A DNA stretch of 64,000 nt from Streptomyces phaeolivaceus (lineage in GTDB: Bacteria; Actinomycetota; Actinomycetes; Streptomycetales; Streptomycetaceae), in assembly GCF_009184865.1 (NCBI RefSeq), contig NZ_CP045096.1, forward strand, positions 10,052,137 to 10,116,136, given 5' to 3'. Positions 9,234-17,317 of this stretch are shown here, piece after piece. Positions within the stretch are counted from its first letter, which is position 1; every line of letters begins with the position of its first letter. Below the pieces are notes generated by a model, which worked only from the letters and a program-made list of their open reading frames with translations, did not search any database and was not told the DNA's origin. The translations under genes were made by a program, and so were the position numbers.

Positions 9234-9705
9234 TCAGTCGAGAAGGGTGACGTCGAGGGAGAAATCGGTGTGCTTGACGGAGTGCTTCATGAGGCCCAAC
9301 TCCCGTAGGCCGACGTTCTCCAGGGCCCGCGCCATGGACAGCTGCCAGGTGTCCCAGGGGCGCAGCCCCAAGCTCTCGACGAACGCCGAGACGCGTGCCT
9401 TCGCGTGCGCGTCGTCGCCGGCGATGAACACGTCCAGCGGGCGGCCCTCGGTCGGCCCGGCCGCCAGTACGTGGGAGAACACGGTGTTGAACGCCTTGAC
9501 GACATGCGCGTCGTCGGGGGCCGCCTTGGCGATCTCCTGAGCGCCGGAACCGCCGTCAGGGACGACAAAGCTCTGCAGGTCGGGGGCTACAGGGTTGGTG
9601 ATGTCGACGACGACCTTGCCGCGCAGCGCGTCCCCGTACTCCCTCCCACCGCCGCCGCGCCGGCGTACGGCACGGCGAGGATGACTATGTCCCCGGCCGG
9701 GGCGC
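9234..9705 (-). pseudogene. NADPH-dependent F420 reductase-like (NAD(P)-binding) remnant
   Basis: The downstream portion is coherent: YGDALRGKVVVDITNPV, DDAHVVKAFNTVFSHVLA, LDVFIAGDDAHAKARVSAF and the C-terminal LKHSVKHT-type end. This matches the proteins annotated as NADPH-dependent F420 reductase or NADP oxidoreductase, coenzyme F420-dependent. The piece just upstream (AGDIVILAVPYAGAAAV, about 9650-9700) is in another frame, so there is a frameshift near 9645. The first 50-60 residues, with the GxGxxG dinucleotide-binding loop, are missing. It cannot make a functional enzyme. Confidence 0.65.
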
Positions 9706-9923
9706 CAGCCTACGATCGTCATCCGTACGGCGGTGAGGCGCTCTCTGCCGCCCTTCCCGGCTGCTTCGGCACAGCGATCGCCCAAGGAATGCTGGCGGCT
9801 TGACGCACCCGATGGCGATGGTCACCTGACCGGGTGCACCGGATCTGGCCCTCCACGCCACCGGCCCGATGAAGGCATGGCTGGCCCTGGGGCATGGCGG
9901 CACTGGGTTTCGATGGTGGCGAG

Positions 9924-10826
9924 TCAGGCGGTGGTGTTTGCCTGCGGGGCGTCGTGGTCCGCGGAGCCGACTCCGTTCTCGTCGCGGCGGGGTGCCGTGA
10001 CGGTGTGCCGGATCCACCACACGGTGACGTGGAGGACCAGGGCGCCGATCAGGCTGACGCCCGCGCCTTTCGCCGCGTCGGACAGCACCCCTTCGATCAC
10101 GACGCGCAGCGGCAGTCCGGTTGTCCCGGTTGCCACCGGCTCTGGGCCGGCGAGCCGCCGCCAGGTGTGGGCGACGGCTCCGACGACCGTGACCAGAGCC
10201 ATGGCGAGGAGGACAAGGCGCCGTGTTGTGCCGCCGGTTTTGGTGCCGCCCTCACCAGTACGGAGGCGGGCACGCCTGCGCCACGTGTACACCGTGGTGG
10301 CGGCCAGGCCGCCGATCGTGCTCGGGTGCTGCAGCGCCCGCGCCCAGGTGAGGCCGCCCACCAGTGGGGAGGTGAGCCAGGGGGCATGGGTGACCACGAA
10401 GCCGTCATGGTGGGTGAAGGCATCCCAGAGCAGGTGCGTGGCGATGCCGATCAGGGCGGACAGGGCGATCCATCCGGCTCGCCGTATCAGGGTGCCGACC
10501 GTCCGGGCCGGCGGCGGGGTGAGGGTTGACGGGGTGACGGGTACCGGCAGCAGGGACGCCAGCGGGCGATGGCCGGCCCGGCACAGGCCCCACAGTGCGA
10601 GGGCGTACGGCAGGGTGACGGTGACGGCGCCGAGAGCGGTGTGCGAGGTCGTGGCGTTGACGAAGGGTTCGTACCAGGACTGCGCGCTGACGGGCAGGCC
10701 CGTGGTGACGACGAAGCAGGGCATGTCCGGTGCGACGGCTCCCGTGACCAGCGCGGCCCGGCTGAAGGGTCGCCGCATCAACGGCAGTACGGCCGCGGGG
10801 TGGGACAGGGTGAACGGCATGGGCAT
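9924..10826 (-). CDS. DUF4184 family membrane protein
   Basis: 300-residue integral membrane protein. It begins MPFTLSHPAAVLPLMRR and has LVTGAVAPDMPCF near residue 30, the hallmark N-terminus of DUF4184. Histidine- and aspartate-rich stretches such as THLLWDAFTHHDGF resemble the metal-dependent hydrolase-like YdjM/PF04307 group. About six hydrophobic segments are present. The function is unknown; the conserved His/Asp residues suggest a membrane-embedded metal enzyme, which is an inference. The start may be ATG 10826 or 10820; GAGAGG lies just upstream of the first. A promoter with a flanking inverted repeat lies at 10843-10880 on the upstream side. Confidence 0.8.
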   Translation of the reverse strand: MPMPFTLSHPAAVLPLMRRPFSRAALVTGAVAPDMPCFVVTTGLPVSAQSWYEPFVNATTSHTALGAVTVTLPYALALWGLCRAGHRPLASLLPVPVTPSTLTPPPARTVGTLIRRAGWIALSALIGIATHLLWDAFTHHDGFVVTHAPWLTSPLVGGLTWARALQHPSTIGGLAATTVYTWRRRARLRTGEGGTKTGGTTRRLVLLAMALVTVVGAVAHTWRRLAGPEPVATGTTGLPLRVVIEGVLSDAAKGAGVSLIGALVLHVTVWWIRHTVTAPRRDENGVGSADHDAPQANTTA

Positions 10827-10842
10827 CCTCTCGCCGGGCCCT

Positions 10843-10880
10843 ATAGTCCGTCGAGCAGAATATTACGTCAAACGGACTAT
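10843..10880 (-). promoter_or_regulatory. Promoter with a perfect 9-bp inverted repeat upstream of the DUF4184 gene
   Basis: The arms ATAGTCCGT (10843-10851) and ACGGACTAT (10872-10880) are perfect reverse complements, 29 bp centre to centre. On the minus strand a -35-like TTGACG (10871-10866) is followed after 17 bases by GACTAT (10848-10843), a weak -10. The arms therefore sit on the -10 and just upstream of the -35, as expected for a repressor operator. The binding protein is unknown. Confidence 0.5.
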
Positions 10881-10937
10881 TGTTTGAGTGGCGGACGCCA
10901 CCGTGCCCCGGCTGGATGCTCGGACGCGGTCAGCCGT

Positions 10938-11849
10938 TCAGGGGAAGGCGCGTCCGGTTCGGCCCGAGCGGCCGACCAGAAGGGCGATGACCGCGGTCGT
11001 CGGCAATACGGCTGCCAGGCACGCGGCAGCAGTCGTCTCACCCCACGCGGTGGTGTAGGCGGGGGCGAGCAGAGGCGGGGACGCCAGGGCCATCGCCCCC
11101 AGTTCACGGCCGCCTCGTGATCCGCTGCGCCAGGTCAGCACGACACCGGCTGCGGCGAGGACGAGCACGGGCCAGCACCCGTAGTCGGTGCTGACCCACG
11201 GCACCGCGCGTGCGTCGATGGCGGCCCGTGGCACGATCACGAGCGCGATCACGGCACCGGCCATGCCCGCCCAGCCCGCCGAGGTGTTCTCCGGGCGCCG
11301 GTCCGGCGGGCACGCGAGCACCACGGCCGCCGCCAGGGCCATCGCGGCCGGGGTGACGACCGGGTCACCGAACGCCGGCCCGCTGACCACCGCGGCCACC
11401 GCGGCCACCGCGAAGACGAGCAGCCCCGCCACCGTGCAGGGCACCCCCGCACGCCACCGGCCGGCCAGCGCCGACGCCGCACCCGCGACGACGATCAGCG
11501 ACGAGACGAGCAGCGCACCCCACGCGCTCCGCAGGTCGGTGCCGAGCTGCACTCCCAACGGGGTGGGCGAGGCGACCAGACCGGCGTACCAGCGCAGCAG
11601 GTGCAGTCCGCACGCGGCGGCCGAGGCGGCCAGGGCGAACGGATACGCCAGCGCGAGAACCTGCGCGACGGGAGAGGCCGACCCCAGCCCCATCCGCACC
11701 CGCATCGCGTGCGCCGCCAGACCCGCACCTTCTCGCAGCCGTGAGCTCAGCGGCTCACCCGCGGTCATTTCGCGATAGGTCGCGGCGATCTCCCCGCCAT
11801 GAGCCTGTCGGTAGGCGGCGGGATACAGCCGCAGCACGTGCTCGATCAA
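10938..11849 (-). CDS. Multi-pass membrane protein co-encoded with a PadR regulator
   Basis: 303-residue protein. The N-terminal 60 residues (IEHVLRLYPAAYRQAHGGEI) are the amphipathic start commonly seen in Streptomyces membrane proteins paired with PadR regulators. They are followed by about seven hydrophobic segments (residues 65-295). No catalytic motif is visible. Its ATG overlaps the end of the padR gene by four bases (ATGA), so the two are translationally coupled. By analogy with other PadR-membrane protein pairs it may be a transport or stress-related permease-like protein controlled by the regulator; no substrate can be inferred. Confidence 0.75.
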   Translation of the reverse strand: MIEHVLRLYPAAYRQAHGGEIAATYREMTAGEPLSSRLREGAGLAAHAMRVRMGLGSASPVAQVLALAYPFALAASAAACGLHLLRWYAGLVASPTPLGVQLGTDLRSAWGALLVSSLIVVAGAASALAGRWRAGVPCTVAGLLVFAVAAVAAVVSGPAFGDPVVTPAAMALAAAVVLACPPDRRPENTSAGWAGMAGAVIALVIVPRAAIDARAVPWVSTDYGCWPVLVLAAAGVVLTWRSGSRGGRELGAMALASPPLLAPAYTTAWGETTAAACLAAVLPTTAVIALLVGRSGRTGRAFP

Positions 11850-12172
11850 GTGGCGTCCGCCGAGGGCCGCGTGACGGACAGGCGGCGAGTGGCCTCCCTC
11901 GCCGTCGCGGCCAGGCGCTCGGCCTCCACCGCCAGCCGTTCCCGCCCCGCCGAGGACAACGTGAAGATCCGCCGGGCCCGGCCATCGACGACCTCCTCGC
12001 GCTCGACGTCGATCAGACCGTCGGCCAGCAGGCGGTCCAGGGCTCCGTACAGGGCCCCCGTACGCAGCACGACACGGCCGCCGGTCATCGCCTTGACCTC
12101 CTGCGCGATGGCGTATCCGTGCCGGGGTGCGTCCGCGAGGGCTGTCAGCACCATCAAGGTGGGCTCTTGCAT
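11846..12172 (-). CDS. PadR-family transcriptional regulator
   Basis: 108-residue winged-helix protein starting MQEPTLMVLTALADAPRHGY, with the PadR signature HGYAIAQEV followed by LRTGALYGALDRLLADGLI and a C-terminal helix for dimerisation. Its length fits the short PadR-s2 group. ATG 12172 is used; a GTG at 12187 (VSERV extension) is also possible. The stop codon overlaps the start of the membrane-protein gene, so it probably autoregulates this two-gene operon. The effector is unknown. Confidence 0.85.
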   Translation of the reverse strand: MQEPTLMVLTALADAPRHGYAIAQEVKAMTGGRVVLRTGALYGALDRLLADGLIDVEREEVVDGRARRIFTLSSAGRERLAVEAERLAATAREATRRLSVTRPSADAT

Positions 12173-12187
12173 CACGCGCTCACTCAC

Positions 12188-13146
12188 CCCACGAAGATAG
12201 TCACTCCGCCGGACTGTCTCAACGCGGCCAGCCGCGTCATCGGCGCCTGGACCGCAGAGTGGTGCCCGGTCTTGCCGGCGTTCGTTCCGGCCCAGAGTTC
12301 GGGCACGAGGTACTGCTCCGTCGTGCGTGTACGTATGGATCGGGTGAAGCTGGCGGTGCGCACAGCGTATGGGGCGCCCGGTCCGTTGAGAGACGCGCGC
12401 GGAGTCCGACCGGGTTGGCGATAGCCGGACCGTCTTCTCCAACGTGCCATCGGCACGGAGTGAACGAGCAGAGCGTTGTCGGGGTGCACATCGGGGACGA
12501 TGTCGGGTGTCGCGTTCCTCGTGAGCGAGTACGTACCACCGGGGAACCGCCGTCGGCGTGATCAATCAGGGGCTTTACTGCATGGCCTGGCTCACCGCGC
12601 ACCGGAATGGTTTCGAGGGCCTGGTCCGCGACCGGCTCGGGCTACGGGCCGCTGCCTCTACTTCGGCGACGACCTCATCGCTCTGGACACCGCGGCCTCG
12701 GCCACCGGTCAGGCGGGCGAAGGCCGACTGGCGCACCGGCGCGTGGGCGCGCTTCAGGTAGTCCCGGAGCGGGCACGGGCCATGCCGGAGCCGGCCGAGT
12801 CTGTCGACAGCGGCTGCGGAACATTGCCCGCTGTTCGGTGGTGCGGTGGAGTCCCGGTTCGGTGGCCGGGATTCCACCGCTACATTGCGCGCCTGCATGG
12901 GGTGTTGAACGCGCATCGTCCTGCCGGAGCCGTTCGACTCGGCGGAGACGCCGTCCTCCTCGTGCGTCGCAGCGACCGCTTACGAAGGATGCGCGGTCAT
13001 AAACGACGCCTCCCTCTCCATTTCGGATCTCCCGCGTTCAGTACCGGAACAGCAGGCATGCCGTCCGTAGCTGCTTCATAGGGTCCTTGCACCGGCGGGG
13101 AGGGCCGAGGCCCGAGCCGCGCAATCGATGAGGAGGGGACGCTGGT
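12188..13146. other. About 950 bases without a convincing gene
   Basis: Upstream of padR and of the roadblock gene. Long open frames exist on both strands (for example plus 12476-13081 and minus 12575-12916), but they have arginine-rich shadow composition, no shared motif and no good ribosome binding site. It presumably contains the padR promoter near 12190-12260 and the roadblock promoter near 13050-13130; the middle looks like decayed coding DNA. Confidence 0.45.
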
Positions 13147-13521
13147 ATGAGCAATGTGGAGATCTCCCTGAAGGAGATCATGACGTCGATCGAAGGGGCG
13201 TTGGGGACCGCTCTGGTCGACTACACCAGCGGAATGGCACTGGGCACGCTCGGGGGAGGAAAGGACCTCGACCTGAACGTCGCGGCGGCGGGCAACACGG
13301 ATGTGATCCGTGCCAAGACCCGCACCATGGAGCACCTGGGACTCACGGGCGAGATCGAGGACATGCTGATCACGCTCGGCAGTCAGTACCACATCATCCA
13401 GCCGCTCAAGGGCCGTAGCGGCAACGGACTGTTCCTCTACCTCGTGCTCGACAAGGAAAGGTCGAACCTGGCCATGGCCCGCCACCAGCTCAAGCGCGTG
13501 GAAGTGCAACTAGAGGTGTAG
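13147..13521 (+). CDS. Roadblock/LC7-domain protein
   Basis: 124-residue protein with a single roadblock/LC7 fold: EIMTSIEGALGTALVDYTSG at the start, then the strand-helix pattern ending in NGLFLYLVLDKERSNLAMARHQL. In bacteria, roadblock proteins (MglB-like) dimerise and bind or activate small Ras-like GTPases. In Streptomyces they usually lie in conservon operons with a histidine kinase and a GTPase. Here no GTPase gene is adjacent, so it is an orphan. The start is well supported by AGGAGGGG eight bases before the ATG. Confidence 0.85.
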   Translation: MSNVEISLKEIMTSIEGALGTALVDYTSGMALGTLGGGKDLDLNVAAAGNTDVIRAKTRTMEHLGLTGEIEDMLITLGSQYHIIQPLKGRSGNGLFLYLVLDKERSNLAMARHQLKRVEVQLEV

Positions 13522-13557
13522 AAGCACACTCTGCCCGCGGCCTCGCGTGCCCATGAC

Positions 13558-13573
13558 TTGAAGAATTCTTCAA
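13558..13573. promoter_or_regulatory. 16-bp perfect palindrome, probable ArsR/SmtB-type operator
   Basis: TTGAAGAATTCTTCAA reads the same on both strands. It contains the TGAA-N6-TTCA core typical of ArsR/SmtB-family operators and lies 144 bases upstream of the ArsR-type gene at 13717. Autoregulation by that protein is the simplest reading. Confidence 0.6.
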
Positions 13574-13716
13574 CTGGGAAAATCCGGATCAGGTCAATCC
13601 CCCGGGTGTGCGAGGCCCGATCCACCAGGATGGGAGCGTGGCACCGCCTGCGGGAGCGTCCAGTGGACGCCGTGCCCAGAGAGCCCGTCGAACACGACAG
13701 GGAGCGAGCGATTCTC

Positions 13717-14088
13717 ATGCAGGTCCCCCTCTACCAGGCCAAGGCCGAGTTCTTCCGCATGCTCGGACACCCGGTACGCATCCGCGTCCTCGAACTCCTG
13801 CAGAACGGCCCGCTCCCCGTACGTGACCTGCTCAACGAGATCGAGATAGAACCGTCCAGCCTCTCCCAGCAACTGGCCGTACTGCGCCGTTCGGGGATCG
13901 TCGTCTCCATCCGGGAGGGCTCCACGGTCAGTTACGCGCTCGCCGGCGGCGACGTGGCCGAGCTGCTCCGCGCGGCCCGCCGCATCCTGACCGAACTGCT
14001 CGCAGGCCAGCGGGAGTTGCTCGTCGAACTCCAACAGGCGGACCTCCAGGCCACCTTGACGACCGGGGGAGGGGACCGAAGCTCCTGA
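13717..14088 (+). CDS. ArsR-family transcriptional regulator
   Basis: 123-residue winged-helix protein: FFRMLGHPVRIRVLELLQNG, then the recognition region IEPSSLSQQLAVLRRSGIV and the wing VSIREGSTVSYAL, followed by a helical C-terminus. It has no CxC metal-binding motif in the usual alpha-3 position, so it may sense something other than arsenite. Similar Streptomyces regulators are often encoded next to a SulP-type anion transporter, but here the following DNA is a histidine-kinase remnant. ATG 13717 was chosen because it matches family starts; GGGAG lies about 12 bases upstream. A perfect palindrome at 13558-13573 is the likely operator. Confidence 0.82.
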   Translation: MQVPLYQAKAEFFRMLGHPVRIRVLELLQNGPLPVRDLLNEIEIEPSSLSQQLAVLRRSGIVVSIREGSTVSYALAGGDVAELLRAARRILTELLAGQRELLVELQQADLQATLTTGGGDRSS

Positions 14089-14182
14089 CTTCTCGCGCCC
14101 CACCCGATGGCGGCCGCCGCGTTGCGATCGCGTGCCATCTGGTGGTCTTCCGGTTTCGCAGGGCGGCCCGCGGTGAAGCGTG

Positions 14183-14578
14183 TCATTTCTCGGCGGTGCC
14201 GGGGGCTCTGGGAAGGCGTAGCCGGAAGCATGCCCCGAGGGTCCGGGGGGTGAGGGTGAGGGTGAGGGTGCCTCGGTGGCGGTGGGCCAGAGCGCGGGCG
14301 ATGGCGAGGCCCAGTCCGGTGCCGCCTTGGTCGCGGGAGCGGGCGTCGTCGAGCCGGACGAAGCGTTCGAAGACGCGCTCGGCGTCCTCGGTGGGCACGC
14401 CCGGTCCGTCGTCGTGCACCGTGAGGACGACCCAGTCGTCCTCGTTCCGGATGGTGATCTGGATGCGGTGTGCGGCGTGCCGGGCGGCGTTGTCGAGGAG
14501 ATTGCGCGGCAGCCGTTCGTATTCGTCGGGGTTTCCGTGGGCGTGTGCGGGGGCGGTGCTGTCGCAGGTGAGGGCCAA
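14183..14578 (-). pseudogene. Sensor histidine kinase C-terminal (HATPase) remnant
   Basis: The fragment carries the N-box RNLLDNAARHA, the G1 box DDGPGVP, FERFVRLDD (F-box region) and the G2 box GTGLGLAI of the HATPase_c domain, ending normally. The phospho-accepting His domain, HAMP and membrane regions are absent. Coding similarity fades just upstream of 14578, where the sequence joins a plus-strand lectin remnant at 14650. No response regulator gene is present. It is a truncated, non-functional kinase. Confidence 0.8.
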
Positions 14579-14649
14579 CGGCCTTTCGGCGAGCGGGAAT
14601 TGCTCGGCCAGTCGGGAGGCGAGGGCAGAGCTTCTCGGTCCCCGGTCAT

Positions 14650-14964
14650 AAATTCGCGTTCAACCTGAGGGAGGGCGGCTACTACGCGATCGTCCGCGAC
14701 GGCGCGGTCTGAAGCTGCCTCGACAGCAACGGCGCCGGCAAGGTCTACGGCCTCACCCGCAACAACGGCAACTACCAACGCTGGCGCGTCGAAGATCTCG
14801 GCTCACGATGGATCGAGCGGACGCAGCGCCACACCCACGTGTACCGCATCGTCAACAAGGCCACCGGACGGTGCCTCGACGCCAATTACGACGGGAAGGC
14901 CTACACCCTCCCCTGCAACGGCGGGAATTGCCAGGTCTGGTACCACCTCGCCCCGTGGCGTTGA
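14650..14964 (+). pseudogene. Ricin-type beta-trefoil lectin remnant with internal TGA
   Basis: One frame from 14650 to the TGA at 14962-14964 is interrupted only by a TGA at 14710-14712. It reads FNLREGGYYAIVRDGAV, stop, SCLDSNGAGKVYGL, NNGNYQRWRV, YRIVNKATGRCLDANYDGKA and CNGGNCQVWYHL. The repeated CLD and Q-x-W motifs are those of ricin B-type carbohydrate-binding domains. There is no start codon or signal peptide; the 5' end abuts the kinase remnant. Relatives are secreted, so this is probably the tail of a lost extracellular protein. Confidence 0.7.
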
Positions 14965-15006
14965 GCAGGCCAGTGGGGTGATGCCCCGCAGAGCATCGCG
15001 TCGGGT

Positions 15007-15498
15007 TCAGGCCAGGGACTCGAAGTAGGCCTTCTGCGCGGGGTAGTAGTCCTCGAAGTCGGGCCGTGGCCCGCCCGTGCGTGCGGCGGTGAGCAGGTCC
15101 AGGTAGTACTCCCAGCCGGGGCCTGTCTCGCCGAGGTTGTCCGCGGAGGCGAGGTGATGGATCAGCCGGAGTTCGGTGGTGCCGTCGGTCTCGGCCAGCA
15201 GCAGCTCCAGCTGCCAGGATCCGGCCTCGTCCTGCATCGAGACGGCGAGTCGGCGCGGCGGTTCGCAGGCTTCGATCCGGACCCGGCACCAAGGCGCCGA
15301 CTCCTCGAACGCGAGTTGCACCTCGATGGTGCGGCCGGGTGCCGCCCGGCCGCGCCACGGGCCGAACCAGCGGGCGGTGCGCTCCGGCTCGGTGACACTC
15401 GCCCAGACGTCGTCGGCGCGGGCGCGGTAGCTGCGGGTGAGGATCAGGTCGTGACCTGTCGGCGTGGGGATGAGTCGTCCGGTGGGCTCGGGCGTCAT
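15007..15498 (-). CDS. SRPBCC (AHSA1/START-like) domain protein
   Basis: 163-residue protein with the activator-of-Hsp90-like START fold: LTRSYRARADDVWASVTEPERTARWFGPW at the N-terminus, then alternating strands (TIEVQLAF, TELRLIHHL) and a C-terminal helix with GWEYYLDLL. Such proteins bind hydrophobic ligands; the exact ligand is unknown. Its ATG overlaps the stop of the upstream ArsR-type gene (ATGA), so the two form a coupled operon. The ArsR-SRPBCC pairing is common in actinomycetes, where the regulator controls the SRPBCC gene. Confidence 0.87.
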   Translation of the reverse strand: MTPEPTGRLIPTPTGHDLILTRSYRARADDVWASVTEPERTARWFGPWRGRAAPGRTIEVQLAFEESAPWCRVRIEACEPPRRLAVSMQDEAGSWQLELLLAETDGTTELRLIHHLASADNLGETGPGWEYYLDLLTAARTGGPRPDFEDYYPAQKAYFESLA

Positions 15499-15905
15499 GC
15501 CGTGTCCTCTTTGGGATGGTGCGCGGTGTGGCGCTCGTTCGCGGGCTCGGCCCGACCGTGGTCCCGACGGGCGCGGTGGACCTCGGTCTCCAACGCCGCC
15601 AGCCGCTGCGACCAGTCGACAGGCCGGGTGTCGAACTCGGCGAGCCAGGCGGCGAGTTCACCCAGCCGGGAGCGGACGAGGGAGTAACGCCGGTGGCGTC
15701 CGATCTGCTGGTCCCGGACCAGGCCGCTTTCCCGCAGCACCCGCAGATGGCGGCTGACCGCAGGGCGGCTGATGGTGAACCGGGCAGCGATGTCGCCCGC
15801 CGTCAGCGGGGTGCGGCGCAACATCGTCAGGATCTCCCGGCGCACCGGATCGGCGATCGCCTCGGCCACCTCGCTCAGCTCGTCCACACCAGAAATGTAA
15901 CCCAT
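15495..15905 (-). CDS. ArsR-family regulator of the SRPBCC operon
   Basis: 136-residue winged-helix protein: EVAEAIADPVRREILTMLRR, SRPAVSRHLRVLRESGLV and the wing DQQIGRHRRYSLV. A C-terminal extension (WSQRLAALETEVHRARRDHG) is typical of the ArsR proteins paired with AHSA1-type SRPBCC genes. No cysteine metal site is present. ATG 15905 lies inside a palindrome (15897-15912). A GTG at 15887 matches family starts better and would leave the palindrome between the promoter elements. Confidence 0.87.
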   Translation of the reverse strand: MGYISGVDELSEVAEAIADPVRREILTMLRRTPLTAGDIAARFTISRPAVSRHLRVLRESGLVRDQQIGRHRRYSLVRSRLGELAAWLAEFDTRPVDWSQRLAALETEVHRARRDHGRAEPANERHTAHHPKEDTA

Positions 15906-15912
15906 AGGTTAC
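15897..15912 (-). promoter_or_regulatory. Palindromic operator at the start of the ArsR-SRPBCC operon
   Basis: GTAACCCATAGGTTAC has perfect 6-bp arms (GTAACC/GGTTAC) around CATA. On the minus strand a -35-like TTGACG lies immediately upstream, so a repressor bound here would cover the promoter. It overlaps the annotated ATG, which suggests that the true start is further downstream. Confidence 0.5.
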
Positions 15913-15994
15913 GCGTCAAGGTGGCCAGTCGCGGATTCCTTCCGGCGCGGAGGTTGTCCGGGCGATGTCCGCGGCATTCCCACGTGGGTTCGGC

Positions 15995-16837
15995 TCAGGT
16001 GCGGCGGGCGTCGCCACCGCAGCATGCGTCTACACCGCAGCAGGCGCCGGCGGACTCGGTCACCTCGGGCCGGGGCCGGGTCTCGGTGGTCGGCGGCTTG
16101 GTGGCGCGGACGATCGCGGAGTGCATGCCGTCGGCGACCGGGTGCGTCGGGACGATCTCGACGTCGGTGAAGCCCGCCGCCTCCAGTCCCGCGCGGTACT
16201 CGGCGAAGGACAGGGCTCCGGCGATGCAGCCGACGTAGTCCCCGCGCTCGGCCCGCTCCCGGGTGGTGAGGGTGTCGTCGGCGACGACGTCCGAGACGCC
16301 GAACCGGCCGCCGGGCCTGAGGACGCGGAAGGTCTCGGCGAACACGGCGGGCTTGTCGACGGACAGGTTGATCACGCAGTTGGAGATCACGACGTCGATC
16401 GTGCTCGCGGGCAGCGGGATCGCCTCGATCGTGCCCTTGAGGAACTCCACGTTCGCGGCCCCCGCCCTCGCCGCGTTGGCCAGGGCGAGGGCGAGCATCT
16501 CCTCGGTCATGTCCAGCCCGTACGCCCTTCCCGCAGGGCCGACGCGGCGCGCGGAGAGCAGTACGTCGATGCCGCCCCCGGAGCCGAGATCGAGGACACG
16601 CTCGCCCTCGCGGAGTTCGGCGACGGCGGTGGGGTTGCCGCAGCCGAGTGAGGCGGCGACGGCCTCGGCGGGCAGCGCGTCACGCTCGTCGGCGGCGTAC
16701 AGGGTGGCGCCGAAGTTCTCGTCGACCTCGACCGGCGCGGGCCCGCAGCACGCGGTGCCGCCCTCGGTGACCTTCACGGCTGCCGCCGCATACCGCCGGC
16801 GGACGGTCTCACGCAGGTCGGTGGACTGCTCGTTCAT
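15995..16837 (-). CDS. arsM: Arsenite S-adenosylmethionine methyltransferase
   Basis: 280-residue cytoplasmic enzyme that methylates arsenite to volatile or less retained organoarsenicals. The SAM-binding motif VLDLGSGGGIDV is at residues 81-92, with LDMTEEML further on. Conserved ArsM cysteines are in ACCG (30-31), SLGCGNP (66), SNCVINLS and DYVGCIAGAL. The C-terminus carries an extra Cys-rich tail (ACCGVDACCGGD) that could bind As(III). It is transcribed away from arsR across a 105-base promoter region, forming a divergent arsenic-resistance cluster with arsR, an aquaporin gene and arsC. Confidence 0.93.
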   Translation of the reverse strand: MNEQSTDLRETVRRRYAAAAVKVTEGGTACCGPAPVEVDENFGATLYAADERDALPAEAVAASLGCGNPTAVAELREGERVLDLGSGGGIDVLLSARRVGPAGRAYGLDMTEEMLALALANAARAGAANVEFLKGTIEAIPLPASTIDVVISNCVINLSVDKPAVFAETFRVLRPGGRFGVSDVVADDTLTTRERAERGDYVGCIAGALSFAEYRAGLEAAGFTDVEIVPTHPVADGMHSAIVRATKPPTTETRPRPEVTESAGACCGVDACCGGDARRT

Positions 16838-16942
16838 GACTCACTCCCAGGTGGCGGGCCGCAGCATGGGCCCGGAACGGCCTGTATCGATATTCGTTGA
16901 TGCAACCTTGCGCCTTGAATCGAAGGATGTCAACATAGAGGC
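16838..16942. promoter_or_regulatory. Divergent arsM/arsR promoter region
   Basis: This 105-base gap between divergent start codons is richer in A/T than its surroundings. It contains TTGAATCGAAGGATGTCAA (TTGA...TCAA arms) and an ATCgatattcgttGAT segment, both plausible half-sites for the ArsR protein. No single perfect palindrome is seen, so the operator position is an inference. Confidence 0.45.
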
Positions 16943-17317
16943 ATGTCGAAACAAGAGCTTGAGGTGATCGGCCGGGACGCCGCCTGCTGTCCGGGTCTGG
17001 CCGCCGCACCGCTGGACGAGGACCGGGCGGCCGAGCTGGCGAAGGTCTTCAAGGCCCTGGGAGACCCGGTCCGGCTGCGTCTGATGTCGATGATCGCCTC
17101 GCGCGGCGAGGGCGGGGAGGTCTGCGTGTGCGAGCTGACCCCTGCCTTCGACCTGTCCCAGCCGACCATCTCCCACCACCTCAAGCTGCTGCGCCAGGCC
17201 GGCCTCATCGACTGCGAGCGACGAGGCACCTGGGTCTACTACTGGGTGCTGCCCGGAGTCCTGGACAGGGTCGCCGCGTTCCTGACCACCGCGCAGCCCG
17301 CCGGGGCCACCACGTGA
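16943..17317 (+). CDS. arsR: Arsenical resistance regulator ArsR
   Basis: 124-residue ArsR/SmtB winged-helix repressor. LAKVFKALGDPVRLRLMSMI precedes EVCVCEL (Cys61, Cys63), the classic CxC site where As(III)/Sb(III) binds in the DNA-binding region. QPTISHHLKLLRQAGLI is the recognition helix. An N-terminal Cys-Cys pair (15-16) may supply a further ligand. Arsenite binding would release it from the divergent promoter and induce both arsM and its own operon. Its stop overlaps the GTG of the aquaporin gene (GTGA). Confidence 0.93.
   Translation: MSKQELEVIGRDAACCPGLAAAPLDEDRAAELAKVFKALGDPVRLRLMSMIASRGEGGEVCVCELTPAFDLSQPTISHHLKLLRQAGLIDCERRGTWVYYWVLPGVLDRVAAFLTTAQPAGATT

Noticed and set aside
12476..13081. 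Plus-strand open frame of 201 codons upstream of the roadblock gene
   Set aside because: No ribosome binding site, no motif, and composition of a high-GC shadow frame.
14183..14578. Complete two-component system
   Set aside because: Only the HATPase end is present and no response regulator or His-phosphotransfer domain can be found.
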